From Xanthoparmelia taractica (lineage: Eukaryota > Ascomycota > Lecanoromycetes > Lecanorales > Parmeliaceae), in NCBI GenBank assembly GCA_033085395.1, contig JANQBS010000349.1:1-36429 (forward strand): 36,429 bases of DNA. Direction: 5' to 3'. Below are positions 21,513 through 32,317 of this stretch, in pieces. The notes below the pieces were generated by a model. That model made no database searches. It was not told the origin of the DNA and worked only from the letters and a program-made list of their open reading frames with translations. The translations under genes and the position numbers were made by a program. Each line of letters starts with the position of its first letter. The stretch's first letter is position 1.

Positions 21513-22632
21513 ATGCTGTCAGTCAGGATATGGGCATTTGCCCTAAGCATATGCCTAGTCAATGCCTTCAAAGACACATCGCCTTTTTTCCTCTTCTCAA
21601 CCTCTGAGTAAGTTGAGGTTCAGGGCGAAGCGGAGCTCCGCTAATCTACAGCTTCCAGACTCCTCGCATCCTCCCCAGATCTTACATCCGCAGCATCTCT
21701 TATCAAGGTCGTCGCTCCAGAACTTGAAGCATGCACATCAGATACCTATATTGTTGTTTCGCAACCAGGCGTCAACGAAGTGGACTTTCAAGGCCGAGCG
21801 GCGCCACATTTGCGGATGAAGATGCTTGGAAATGATAAGAGCATACGATCGAGCCTTGCGGTAAAGGAGGTCGTAGGGGAACTTAGCGGAGATCATTTGA
21901 GCAAATTGATACAAGAGAAGTGTGGGGCAGGACATTTGAGGGTAGATGCGTCGAGTACGAGCCATGCGGTCGCGGAAACGCAACTGAGGTCATTCGCTGA
22001 TGGATGACATCGCATAGCTGGCTCATTCGCAATCTCTGAAGATGCGAAACCCAGAGTCATCAATCTAGATTTTCCCGCTCTTCCTTCCGGCAACGGCAGG
22101 TCCCAAAAGCTGATTGAAAATGGTACGGAGGTTATCACTATTCTACTATAATACAAGGAAGCTTACATGACCAGACGCCTTCCTCGCCTCTGTCCTTGAT
22201 CTACTTTCATCAAATAAGTTCACTGTCATCTACACTACCACGCCTCCCAATGCTGCCCATCAACCAACCTTCGCTGAGGCCGAGTCGTATGAGATGGATG
22301 CTCAATTCCAAGCGCCTGTGCACATGGAACTCAAACGAGACCATTTAAATCACAAACGTGCATCCGATGGCAATATCACATTACCCGATGGGCCTTTGTT
22401 CGAACGATATCAATATCTCACCCCAGGTACCTCCCCTGCATACCTAGGACGTGTTAATTTACGAATACATATTGATTGTTTCTGTGTAGGCCTTTTCATG
22501 GGATTACTAGTCTCTTTCATCCTTATATCGATCCTCTACGTCGGCATCAATGGTGTTGCCAGCCTCCAAGTGTCTTATGCCGCTTTCGACAGAGAGATGG
22601 GTCCGGCGGCACAGAAGAAGCAGCCTCAGTAA
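21513..22632 (+). CDS. BIG1: Big1 family ER membrane protein (cell-wall beta-1,6-glucan)
   Basis: Five exons: 21513-21607, 21659-21954, 22018-22122, 22175-22426 and 22490-22632, giving 296 residues. Introns are 51-63 bp with GTAAGT, GTACGA, GTACGG and GTACCT donors. Joins restore FSTSE-LLASSPDLTSA, VDAS-TGSFAISEDAKPRV, IEN-DAFLASVLDLL and YLTP-GLFMGLLVS. A signal peptide (about 1-18) is followed by the conserved FKDTSPFFLFSTSE; TYIVVSQPGV lies near 60-70; one membrane span (about 251-271) lies near the C-terminus, with a short cytosolic tail ending KKQPQ that resembles but does not match a KKXX signal. Big1 is an ER protein needed for normal beta-1,6-glucan in the wall. Five exons and 3-way frame changes explain why no single long reading frame is visible. 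Confidence 0.88.
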
Positions 22633-24405
22633 TGTGTTCACGGATTGTAGCTTTACGAGATAGTTTGCTTGTATATTGATAGGTGTTAGGATCAACTGTA
22701 TGAAATGTTTTGGCTCTCGAATAGCTGGAATAGCCTGACAGCCAAGTAAAGAGCCTGCGCTATGGAAAGAGAGTACATGTCACCCAATACATTGGTTCTG
22801 CACTCGTGCCGTACTTGTGTCCGAGATATCACAGCACAATTCTTTAGGATGTAGGAATGTTGGCTTCTTGTTGCTGTGGTCACGTGAGTTGGCGACTCCA
22901 CTAAAGCAGTTATCTTTCCCACCAACCAATGCTATTTCCACGATTCTCTCCTATTACCAGATGCTTATAGGTTGGGAGCAAATCTGTGATCAGCAGATTG
23001 CGTAGCAGAAAATAGAAGTCCCTCTCAGCGTTCCGACCACTGTCGTTGACAGCCTTTGGTAGTCCATCGAGCATATTTGGGGCAAAAGAATAATGGTCGT
23101 ATCTAGGATGAATGCTAGCCACAGAGTCGGTAGGCCAGAACATTACGTTTTCGTTGTGCAGGTGATTGTTTGCTGGCACTATAGTATATTAACCTGCTCA
23201 ATCTTCCTTGTGTAACCACTTTCTCTGCACACCCTCCTCTTTTCCTCATAGTCAAAGACAGACAAATGATGTGTTGGTTTAATGCAATCATAACGATATC
23301 ATCACGTTGCATGGGCGGCAAGAGTGGTATTGGGCCCCTTAGTGGCAAAACATCTCGGTGGCTGGGAATCATTGTTTCATGCCTGACCTCGTCCGTGTGC
23401 GATGCAGACTATACCAAAATGATCACGCAATTTCCAGCAAACTTCGCTTTGCATTTGGACTGGTGAAGAGCTTCACTGTTCATGTCTGGGAGTATTGTTG
23501 CTCATGGGGTGTTCCCTGTCGTTTGAAGGCAAACGCATGGTGGGTCTTTACCTTCCCCTCTCCGGGGAGGCTGCGAGTGAAGCTCCCCCTCGCCACCCTG
23601 CTTACTCGCTAGGCTGCAAACGAGTCATGAGCGGCCCGTGGAGGCTTGCCATAGGTCGTTGCTACGTTACATTGAATGATCACAACAATTTCCACAGTCC
23701 TCCTGGACCCATCTGTGGTCATACTACCCAAGAAACCGAAGGTTGCCAGCACCATATTGGTTGAGCTAATTCTACTCGTTTTCGTACATTTGCTCAAACA
23801 GTAACAGCACACAACGTCGTGTCGTTCCCACCTATAGTGATTCGACCGCACCTACCAGCTTCGTTATCGTGAACATAGCTGGCAATTACATCAGAGAGTC
23901 GTACAAATTTCTACAAAGCTGATGGACAGAATGTCTTCAGTTTATAGATACTGTCGTCGGGCTCGTGCAGAATGCCTTTCGCAAATTGCATTTGCCAAGA
24001 TCATCAAGACCATACTTGCGAAGCTTTTCGGAAGAAACAAGTTGACACCAAACACCAACGCTCCAGATGGCCCCAGATAACTCTTTCCAGCCTAGGTGAA
24101 TACCTCCGTTCCTCAAATGCATTGCTGCTCTGTATCCAGATGCTAACCGCACCTACTTGCTCTATTCTCGTGTTGCTCGTCTCGAGCCATGATCCTGCGA
24201 GCTCAAGAACCTTCCAACATGCCCAAAGACTATACTCACGCTGACACATAGCCTACGTAGTGCAAGGCTGCCACGTCCCATCGCTCCGGATCTTAACCGG
24301 GACTCGCGCAAGTCGGGAGCACCAGCGTTCACAACGACCTTGGACACGACGCTGGTCCATTACAACGAGCCACACAGTCGCGTCGAACATGGCGAGTACA
24401 ACGCC
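22633..24405. other. Intergenic, gene-poor; possible unidentified exon fragments
   Basis: No gene is confidently recognised. A minus-strand frame from an ATG at 23143 to 22910 (77 codons, starts MFWPTDSVASIHPRYD) has protein-like composition but no partner exons. Upstream of the Zn2Cys6 gene, the coding frame stays open without an ATG from about 24194 to 24405 and reads plausibly (for example LVHYNEPHSRVEHGEY), so an upstream exon probably lies here. Confidence 0.45.
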
Positions 24406-25528
24406 ATGGTCCCTGGATTCTACCAGCAGCCAGCTCAGGCGCCAACAACCACTCTGAGTCCGGGTCCACAGGTTCCTGCTATTGCTGAAGGTCCTCTCGA
24501 TTTGCTGGTTTCTGGTTTCTGGCAGAGACGCCGGGAAAGGCCCCTTGCTCCAGCACCTCCAGCGCCGCCAGGGAACGAAACAAAGGCAGACAAACCGGTA
24601 ATCAAGAGGCGCAAGAGTCGCCCCCGTAAAAACGTACAGGGTAAACCGATTGAGAAGAAGGTGAGCCTAGCCTGTCTGCGATGCCGGTAAGTGCTCGTCC
24701 TCCTCCCCCAACTTAACGCTCGATTGAGCTAACTTCCGACGTTTCAGCGGACATAAATATAAGTGCAGTGGCGAGAAACCCAAGTGCAAGCGCTGTATGG
24801 GGTTTCCCGAAACCTGCGTCTATGTCCCTGGTCGTCGGCAGCTTGGGAAGAAAGCTGTGGAAGCTGCGAACAGAGCGCCTGAGCACAACGACCAATCAGG
24901 CCCAGTGGAGACCGCGCCCCCGGAGAGTCCTTACCTGCAGGCGCCAGAGCGGAGAATTTTACTGCGTCCTACCGCGCCGGCAGCGGCGTCCGGAGGGTCG
25001 GCGGCAGGTCCAGAGGTCAAAACGCAATACGCAGAGCCCGATGGAGGGCTTGGAGAGTTGGCATCTGGCTTAGAGGAGGGACCGCCACATGCAGGCTTCA
25101 GTTGGGAGCTCGGAGGATTGGCACCTGACTTGGGGGAAGGACTGCTATACCCAGAGTTTACTCTGGAGCCTGGGCTTCTAGATGTCGGATATAATTGGGG
25201 CTTCCAGCATGACCGACCGGCAAACCCAGAGTTTGGAGGCTATACTCCTCTACTGAGTGAACCCCTGCCAGTGCTCCCGCAGCCTGGCTTCGTGATTGAG
25301 GGTTCAGTGGAGTCGCCTGACGGGACTCTGCCATACACTAGGCAACCCAGCATAGCATCTGAAGCTGCGACGGATTGGTCGAATGAGATTATGCAGCACG
25401 TCAATGACCCTGGGATGGGGTTTGGGTTCAACGGCTTCCAACAAGTCAACCCGGACAATGCGCGAGACCCATGCCAAAATTTTGATGCAGAAATCCTCCG
25501 CACGTACTATGCAAACGGGATTTCGTAG
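24406..25528 (+). CDS. Zn2Cys6 transcription factor (5' end uncertain)
   Basis: Exons 24406-24686 and 24748-25528 give at least 353 residues; the 61-bp intron (GTAAGT donor, GCTAAC branch, TTCAG end) lies inside the zinc cluster. The cluster is complete: C90, C93, C100, C107, C110 and C117, spacing C-x2-C-x6-C-x6-C-x2-C-x6-C. It is preceded by a basic stretch (KRRKSRPRKNVQGK) and followed by VPGRRQLGKK. The rest is Gly/Pro/Glu-rich and acidic, a possible activation region, with a 20-residue tandem duplication. I see no fungal middle homology domain. The frame is open for about 210 bp upstream of the ATG with coding-like content, so the real start may be in an unfound upstream exon. Targets are unknown and no gene cluster adjoins it. 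Confidence 0.75.
25052..25171 (+). repeat. 60-bp tandem duplication inside the Zn2Cys6 gene
   Basis: Positions 25052-25111 and 25112-25171 align without gaps (ggagagttggcatctggctt against ggaggattggcacctgactt). The frame is preserved, giving two 20-residue units of the type GELASGLEEGPPHAGFSWEL and GGLAPDLGEGLLYPEFTLEP. Divergence suggests an old duplication kept in frame. Confidence 0.75.
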
Positions 25529-28352
25529 GCTTGCCGGGACACCCAAGGGGCATAAAAGGAATTCTACAGATTCAGGTATACAATTTAGTACAAGGAGTTA
25601 AGAGATAGTATACAGATTTGTAGAGCATCGCAAGTCTTTATACACACCACCATCACTGCCCACGCAACTTCACCCAACGCCGTCTTAAGAATCACACCCA
25701 TAACTCTGAGCATCAAACACAGGCATGTTCAGAATAGCAGAGAATTGTGGGCGTAAGACTCTTTTGGGGTTCTCTCATGGCGCTCGGTAAATGAGGCAAT
25801 AACGACGCAAGTGCTTACTAGCAATGAAGTCGGAACTGCTCCCCAAGAATATTACAGGTGTTTCGGAATCAATGCGGAAATCAATTGGGACATGGGCTCG
25901 CTTTACAAGTCATGCCAACGAAGTTGGTGTGCTGGACAGCGACGCTGTTACGTTTGCTTTTCGTCACTGTCCAGCGTTTCCAGGGAGTGTGTTTGCTATC
26001 AAGTCTCCCCTTCAGTTATCGTAAGAACTTAAAAACCGGAGCATACCCGTGCATGTCACAGCTCAATGCAAATGTGCCTTGGTAGAACATCTTTTTCTAC
26101 ACTCAGCAGACTCATCGATATATACATCGCTATATACATCGCTATATAGAGACACGGATGTTGGCGTCAGAGAAAGCAAGTTCATGTTTGTCTACAATCG
26201 CCGGGTAAGCCAACACTCCTTCCCTCCATCACCCTGAGCTTCCCTCCTCTTGACTTGGCATTCTCGATCCTCCAGCAATGGCAAAATGTTTCATTCATCA
26301 ACACGGACTCAGAACTCAGGGGTCTTCATTCCATTAGCGCATGCCTACGCCTCTCAGGGGAGCCTAGCAGGTGTATCAGAAGCATCTGTGTAATGCTTTT
26401 CTCCAAAGAAGGGGCCATCTTCAGGCAAAACGAGAAACGAATGGACTATCTCATCATCGTCAATACATGTCCATTATTCCTTCACTACCCCTGCACGTTG
26501 CAGTCATCTCCGCTTCCCTCCAAATGAGCGCAAATTACATCTTTTTGCCGATCACTTCTGCTTCAGCATTCGTTCGGCATCACAAGACAAGCTCACAGCC
26601 TTCATTTTTAATATGGAAGGTCTTCCGAACATGTATCAGATGAGGCCGCGTTGCGACCTGTGCGCAAGCTGGCGCGAAGCCAGCGAATGGCATCGAAGGC
26701 CGAATCTTGTCATCTCTTTCAATGCATGCAAGTCACCCACACTCTATTCCTAACAACATCCGCGTTCAAATACATCACGGCTTTACTCAAAAGTGCTCAT
26801 TCTTGTCGATCGGTCCTGCGTCCGCAATCATCGGAATCATGCGACCCGTCCGTGAGTCTGCTTTTGCAACGGACAACCTTCAAGACGAATAGAGCCCAGC
26901 CTTAACCTCTGCCTAGAAAATGGCGCTAGATAAACCGACAGCGTGGCTCGGCCGTCCGTTACAGGGAATGCAGTTGTATTGACGGCGACGGCTCCAGGGC
27001 ATATCAAAGGGACCTGGATATCGAGCAGGAGTAGCATTCCGAGAGCCGAATCTATCTGGACCGCCAGAAGTTGCCCCACAACAGATAATACGGGGCTCTC
27101 GTCCTTGATTTTGCAATCAAGCTAAAGCTCCTGGCTTTGCGACGACGTAGCAATACGGGATCTATGAATCATGGTGAAGTTGACAAAGCCGCTTCTAAGC
27201 CATGCCAAGAAATTCTACGAAACCGACCGAGAGCCCATGGCAGGCCATATGGTGATTGGCATCAAGTATTCCAACTGATGCAAAAACCTGACTGCGTCGC
27301 ATGAAGGACAGCAATACGAGCACTTCCATTCCGTACCCTTGAGAGCGAGTGTGGAGCATGTACAGTCTGCTATTCGAGTGAAACAGGGAGTTGCAAGGTA
27401 GCAGTCTGTGTGGTCCGTAATCAGAAGGTGGCAGTGATACACAGCCTCCATGTCATTATCCCAGCCGCCAAGGGATGGTGAAAGTCGGCAACAGCGTTGA
27501 CTTGGAAAGCCGAGAGACCTGGTCGATCATCCAAGGGGCGCCGAAGCCCAAATTTCCCCCTCAGCGATTTTGGCCAGATTGTATGTTGTTTTTGGCAGGG
27601 TTTTTTCTAATGAAACACACTCCACTGGCTTGTATGGACCGATAACAGTAGGGCTACTCCTAAAGCGGAACAATTTGAGATCATGCACTGAGCCGATGCA
27701 CTGCCGGTATCCGCCGACACATAGCAGAGTGTACAGGTGACATACATTCGCAGCTTAAGCACCTGTTTGAGAATGCGTTGAGTATAGTCCGACTTGCTCA
27801 AACAAGCCGCGGTGCCCAATGGTCAATGTGTATAGTACGTCCACCTTGTCTCCATCTCGTCCCCGGCTCTGATCCCTGCCGGAGATATTTGGTGAGACGT
27901 CTGGTTGACAATGACTCGAGCTCTGACTGCTCCACTTTGGCCATTCAAGGCTTCTGATTGACCGATTCTGTCTCTTCGGTCTCGGCTTGGCCAGAGAAAG
28001 GATCCTGGCGCTGATCTTTGTCATTCGAGACACATACTTGGTACTGCAGCATGTCTCATTTGTGTGGCACTGGGAAGCCGGTTTGCTGGATGCACACCAC
28101 CTTGATTCCTTTCAATACTCAGCCTCGTCTCAGTCGTGTTGCAGGCTTCGTCTCCTGGTGCTAAAGCAAGACGACTCGAGGTGTATCAGTCCTTCCCGCC
28201 CGTCATATAAGGTGTCAGATTGACCAGAAGTTCCTCAGAACACAGAAGTTACCCTTAGGCAGACATACATCCCACACATTGGTAACACGCCTACGTTCTC
28301 CTTTCAAACCCAAAACAGGAACCCCATCCCCTTCTCGTAGATAACAGCCACA
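25529..28352. other. 2.8 kb intergenic, nothing convincing
   Basis: Open frames reach about 90 codons on both strands, without domain, consistent splice sites or coding bias I can defend. A short reiteration of atatacatcgct lies near 26118-26147. I see no tRNA or rRNA. The last 150 bp are the promoter of the next gene. Confidence 0.5.
28206..28210 (+). promoter_or_regulatory. TATA box of Cys-rich gene 1
   Basis: TATAA in catataagg lies 147 bp upstream of the ATG at 28353, with a pyrimidine/adenine-rich leader between. The paralogue has a TATA box at nearly the same distance. Confidence 0.45.
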
Positions 28353-29204
28353 ATGTGCAGGCAGTTCTATCGCCACTGTCGTGACTGCCATGAAATGTTT
28401 CCATTGCCGGAGCCAAGTATGAGGGAGCCATGCAAAACATTCCAAAAAATGCAGACCATCGAACCTCACCTGGTGGAATGTCCTGGGGATGAGATCCAAG
28501 TCATGAGACCCCTTTCCGGCCATGGTGCAAAGGTCTGCGGACTCTGCAGAAGAAGAAATAGGAACGAACAAAGAGAGCGAGAGAACACCCAGAAGAGAGC
28601 GAGACGTGCACAGCTGAAGAAAGACAAGATGACGGCAGGGATAGGGGCAGGCAATGTGGTATGGACTGCGCCAAAGACTTGGACACCTAGCGTCGTCGAC
28701 ACACCGACTTTGACCCTGCACTCTCCGCAAGCCAGACGCTTCAACATCTTCAAAGTGAGGACGACAACGCAGGCGCTGCAATACGCACTCAACGGTACCA
28801 CCCACACGGCGACGAGGACGGAAGACCACGTTGGCGTCTCCCAAGACGAGCACGGAGTCTACTCCCAGCCTCGTCAGACGTTTGCGACCACCAAGTCCAA
28901 CCTGATAGCATCGAACGGAAGTTGCCATGACTTGATGGTAACCAAGATGTGTGACGAAACTAGCTTGCACCACCAATTTAAGAATGAATCGCAAGATCTT
29001 CCGACAGAATTGGTGGATGGGCCAGCGCACCATGGGGAGAAGCATCAGCCGGTTGGTCTCGGCATTACCATGGCCAAAGACACCGAATGGAGCAAGAGCC
29101 ATACCGAGACATGCTCCTTTAATGAACGGGACTTTCGCACGGAGCTTACCAAGTGGTGTACCGTCTTCGACGAGGATGATCATGATAATGCCAAGGAGTT
29201 ATGA
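28353..29204 (+). CDS. Cys-patterned protein 1 (paralogue of 31217-32221), unknown function
   Basis: Single exon of 283 residues from ATG in cacaATGTGCAGG. The N-terminus carries MCRQFYRHCRDC, then single cysteines at 27 and 43 and CGLC at 62-65: C9-x2-C12-x14-C27-x15-C43-x18-C62-x2-C65. The second protein in this window has the same order with almost the same spacing. Six regularly spaced cysteines, two as CxxC pairs, suggest a metal-binding (zinc) fold; this is inference. A strongly basic stretch follows (RRRNRNEQRERENTQKRARR), possibly a nuclear or nucleic-acid-binding segment, then a polar tail without domains. There is no signal peptide. A 322-codon antisense frame (29183-28215) overlaps it completely, but only the plus frame has the shared cysteine pattern. 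I do not recognise a named family. Confidence 0.65.
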   Translation: MCRQFYRHCRDCHEMFPLPEPSMREPCKTFQKMQTIEPHLVECPGDEIQVMRPLSGHGAKVCGLCRRRNRNEQRERENTQKRARRAQLKKDKMTAGIGAGNVVWTAPKTWTPSVVDTPTLTLHSPQARRFNIFKVRTTTQALQYALNGTTHTATRTEDHVGVSQDEHGVYSQPRQTFATTKSNLIASNGSCHDLMVTKMCDETSLHHQFKNESQDLPTELVDGPAHHGEKHQPVGLGITMAKDTEWSKSHTETCSFNERDFRTELTKWCTVFDEDDHDNAKEL

Positions 29205-29220
29205 AGAAGATACTTTGTCG

Positions 29221-29310
29221 GCTATGAGGAAGACTGTGTGTTAGCTAGGGGGAAGATTGTGTGTTAGCTAGGAAGAAGACTGTGTGTTAGCTATAGAGAA
29301 GGTTGTGTGG
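29221..29310. repeat. ~24-bp tandem repeat, 3-4 units, 3' of Cys-rich gene 1
   Basis: The unit ggaagactgtgtgttagcta recurs as gaagattgtgtgttagctag and gaagactgtgtgttagctat, then decays (gaaggttgtgtggtg). It begins about 17 bp after the stop codon. Confidence 0.8.
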
Positions 29311-31063
29311 TGCAAGGGTATGTGGATATGCAGACGTGTTGGGACAGGAGCTCATTCGGCTCCTCATGGTCTCAACGCATCTGCAATGGATTGGTCTCTT
29401 GAATGCACAGGGAAGGGATTGTTCTTTCAAGTCGGCATAGACACTCAGCATGCATTTGGGTGTGTTTCTTGGGAGGACTCGTCCATCGGCGAGCAGGCTC
29501 CTCGACGACAGTGATGATACATGCGTACGATTGGCAGCGTCGACTTACTCACGCTTCTATCTTTCCTCTACGGAGACACTCGTTGCGATTACCTGTCCAT
29601 TCACGGCGTGAATAGGCTACGGCAGTATTGGCTTATCCAAAACCTCTGACAGATTGGTATGCATACTATTGTCACTGCTTCGTTGTCTACGATTACTCGC
29701 AAAGAACCATTTCGTGTCCTGGGATCTCAAGAAGATCCACGAAGACAATTCTACCACGAGTCCCGCCCAATTCGCTAAGCATAAACGTAACATCCACAAC
29801 CTGTAGTCCATGGCTTCATGCATGCTCCGCAATAGCACATGCGTATGTAGGTGAGCCGCTTTTTCCTTTTCTTCCTCCCTTCCGTCCTGCCCAGAATCTC
29901 GGCTCCGTTCGGCTTCGAGGTTTCCTAGCTGGCCCAATTTCCGGTCTCGAAACATTTCCCTTTCTCACTCCTTTCTCGTTTCGTTCCGGTTCCATTCCTA
30001 CCCCACCCTTGACAGTCGGTAGGATCCAGACTCGATCTGGAGGAAATTTACGCTGCTGCTGATACTGATGCGTGGGTCTACGCGACCGCACTACGCAATA
30101 ACGGAAGCTTCGCGTAGCGAACTCTAGTTTATTCACGGGTCCGGGTCCTGTTGGATTGTATGATCACCCTGGAGTAGAGAAGCAGGCTCTGCATGTGATA
30201 ATTTGTGCACGAAGATTGCTGTGTGCTTGCAAGGATGACAGGGTAAACGTACAGGGGCTATGATGCACTTAGACAAGGGGAAGCGGCACACACAACAAAC
30301 CCTATCTATCCTCGTATGTTTGACGGGTGGGTAGATGACAAGCAACCAGCTAGGCATGACAGGAGAAGATGGACATTTCGCCATAACGTCTGAAATTACA
30401 AGGGCAACGGGTGATGCAGGTAAGAAGCCGATGAGGATCGTCAGTCTACCCTGTCAGAACTTTACATTCGCTACTCGTTTGCTCGGCCATGGTCGGGTGT
30501 GCCCGACGCATTGGTCCATTCATCCATCCATGCACGAAGTCTTAATGACGAGGTTACCTCAGACCAGCAGAATCCCATTGTCGAGACGGATAATTACATG
30601 CATATTACGGCACAGGCCGAGATGATGACTGCAGCCCCGTATCTAGGAGAATTAATGATTATTTCGACGAAGCGCATGCATTGTCCCGACGTTACATCGC
30701 TGTGTGGGGCTGGCGGCAAGATGTCTGCAAAGGACCACTCGGTCTTATCCAGGCATTCGACACGTTGGATTTGCTTCGTTGACCAATCTCGAGACAAATG
30801 ATTTTCATCGGGATTTGCTTGCAGGGTTTGGCAAGAGACCATGCAAACATACACGGACCAGGCAGGATACGCCACATTTCTGCGACGACAGCTGCTCGTT
30901 TGTTTACACGTGGGCTTGTATTCGAGGCATCCACGTCATTTACCGGTGGAATGGGCAAGATAAGAAGTCGACAAGGACTATTTACCCCCCTGCGTGTGCA
31001 AATTCAGCTCACTATTCCCAAAGAAACATGGCAGCTACGAGCTTACCTAAAGAGAACATGGGT

Positions 31064-31071
31064 ATATATAG
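31064..31071 (+). promoter_or_regulatory. TATA box of Cys-rich gene 2
   Basis: TATATATA in gggtatatatagc lies 153 bp upstream of the ATG at 31217. A pyrimidine-rich leader (tcgccttttcttcaacttcaca) precedes the start codon. Confidence 0.5.
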
Positions 31072-31216
31072 CACATGGGTATGCCAGACATTCCTTCCCA
31101 GGCACCGGATTTTCACTCTCCAATCCTCCATTGACTGACTTCCATTCACGGACTCCTTCGCTGTCGCCACAGCCAAACAGTCTTTACACATCGCTCGCCT
31201 TTTCTTCAACTTCACA

Positions 31217-32221
31217 ATGTGCATCCAATGGTGCTGCAAAGACTGCAATGACAAGCTTACAAAATTAACCCATCGCTGGGCCCGCGAACGCTGCAACGAG
31301 TACTTCATCGCGCGCTCCCAGAACGAAAACACAACGGCCTGCCCTAAAGGACCATGGGAACTACACCGCGCCTTCCATAGGCACCCATATCGCGGTCCCC
31401 AGAGGTGCAACGAATGCCTACGGACCAACTGGAAAGAGAAGAAGCTCGTGCAATCGGCGCGGCAAAAGGCCAATGTGGCGTTGGGTCAACGGCCCGAGTA
31501 CACAGGGTCAATATCTCTGGGTGAGTTGGAGGTCCCGAAGAGTTTTCCCAACAATACGCAGCAGCTGCTTGAACCGGGGAAAGTGGATGCGATGAAGGCG
31601 AATTGGGAGAGCTTTAGTGCGGCCAACGGGCATTTGCCGTCTGATGAGCTGGAACGTGAGTGGGCGACGAGCTTCGCTGGCTTTAATGGTGTTGACCTCG
31701 AGGCCGGAGCGTGGTCTCAGCCGTTGGGGTCATCTTCGACGGTCGGACAGCGGATGAGTAAAGGGGTTGGCAATCAAATCAACGCAACTCTTAGAGGAGA
31801 AGCCTCTCAATACCCGCATCAACAGGCTTACCGCCATATCATCTCGAGCACACACGAGCAGAACACAATTCGTCCTCACGACGCACATCCCTTTATCCAG
31901 TACAACCCCAACGCGACCATCAGGCGCCGAAACAGAACGAAGGGATCCTCTCCAGTCGTAGACAAGCACGTGCAATGCAACAGCCCAGACACAGAACGAA
32001 ATATGACAACCGCTAAGGAAGCAGCCACGTACTCGTGCCATCATCACCACCAGCTCCCTTGCAATACCCGCCTAGGGGCCATCGACAACAGCAACCACTC
32101 TACCGTTGTAGAAAATAACCCTTCTCGACACTCCGACCTCGGCCACGTCCACTGCAGTTCCATTTCAACCATGAGTTCCTCCTCATCGCAACCAACGCGG
32201 ACAAGGCCGTGGGATCTGTAA
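31217..32221 (+). CDS. Cys-patterned protein 2 (paralogue of 28353-29204), unknown function
   Basis: Single exon of 334 residues from ATG in cacaATGTGCATC, a start context almost identical to its paralogue. The N-terminus reads MCIQWCCKDC with cysteines C7-x2-C10-x15-C26-x15-C42-x21-C64-x2-C67, matching protein 1 in order and spacing. Extra histidines (H50, H54, H56) lie before the last CxxC pair (CNEC). A Lys/Arg-rich segment follows (LRTNWKEKKLVQSARQKANV). The remaining two thirds are polar, Asn/Ser/His/Thr-rich and probably disordered. There is no signal peptide and no membrane span. A zinc-binding domain is inferred. The stop is followed 96 bp later by the small spliced gene, which happens to be in the same frame; a longer spliced product cannot be excluded, although I found no phase-compatible donor/acceptor pair with good consensus. 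Confidence 0.65.
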   Translation: MCIQWCCKDCNDKLTKLTHRWARERCNEYFIARSQNENTTACPKGPWELHRAFHRHPYRGPQRCNECLRTNWKEKKLVQSARQKANVALGQRPEYTGSISLGELEVPKSFPNNTQQLLEPGKVDAMKANWESFSAANGHLPSDELEREWATSFAGFNGVDLEAGAWSQPLGSSSTVGQRMSKGVGNQINATLRGEASQYPHQQAYRHIISSTHEQNTIRPHDAHPFIQYNPNATIRRRNRTKGSSPVVDKHVQCNSPDTERNMTTAKEAATYSCHHHHQLPCNTRLGAIDNSNHSTVVENNPSRHSDLGHVHCSSISTMSSSSSQPTRTRPWDL

Positions 32222-32317
32222 TGTTGTTGAGGTTAGTGCCAGCCTTTTTTGTAACCTCCTTAAGGTGCTTACATACTGACATCTTCTAAATGGAAGGAAG
32301 TCGCCAACGTTGAGAAT

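Larger units (their letters stand above)
29205..31216. other. 2.0 kb intergenic between the two Cys-rich genes
   Basis: Contains a short tandem repeat directly after gene 1 and the promoter of gene 2. Open frames of 80-145 codons overlap on both strands and are unsupported. I searched by eye for a third copy of the cysteine pattern and found none. Confidence 0.5.

Noticed and set aside
22910..23143. 77-codon minus-strand frame with protein-like composition
   Set aside because: No partner exons, domain or promoter found; kept only as a note in the intergenic entry.
28215..29183. 322-codon antisense open frame over Cys-rich gene 1
   Set aside because: It has a real ATG and is longer than the sense frame, but it has no recognisable domain. 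The sense frame shows the cysteine spacing shared with the gene at 31217, plus a well-placed TATA box. Long antisense frames arise easily opposite real genes.
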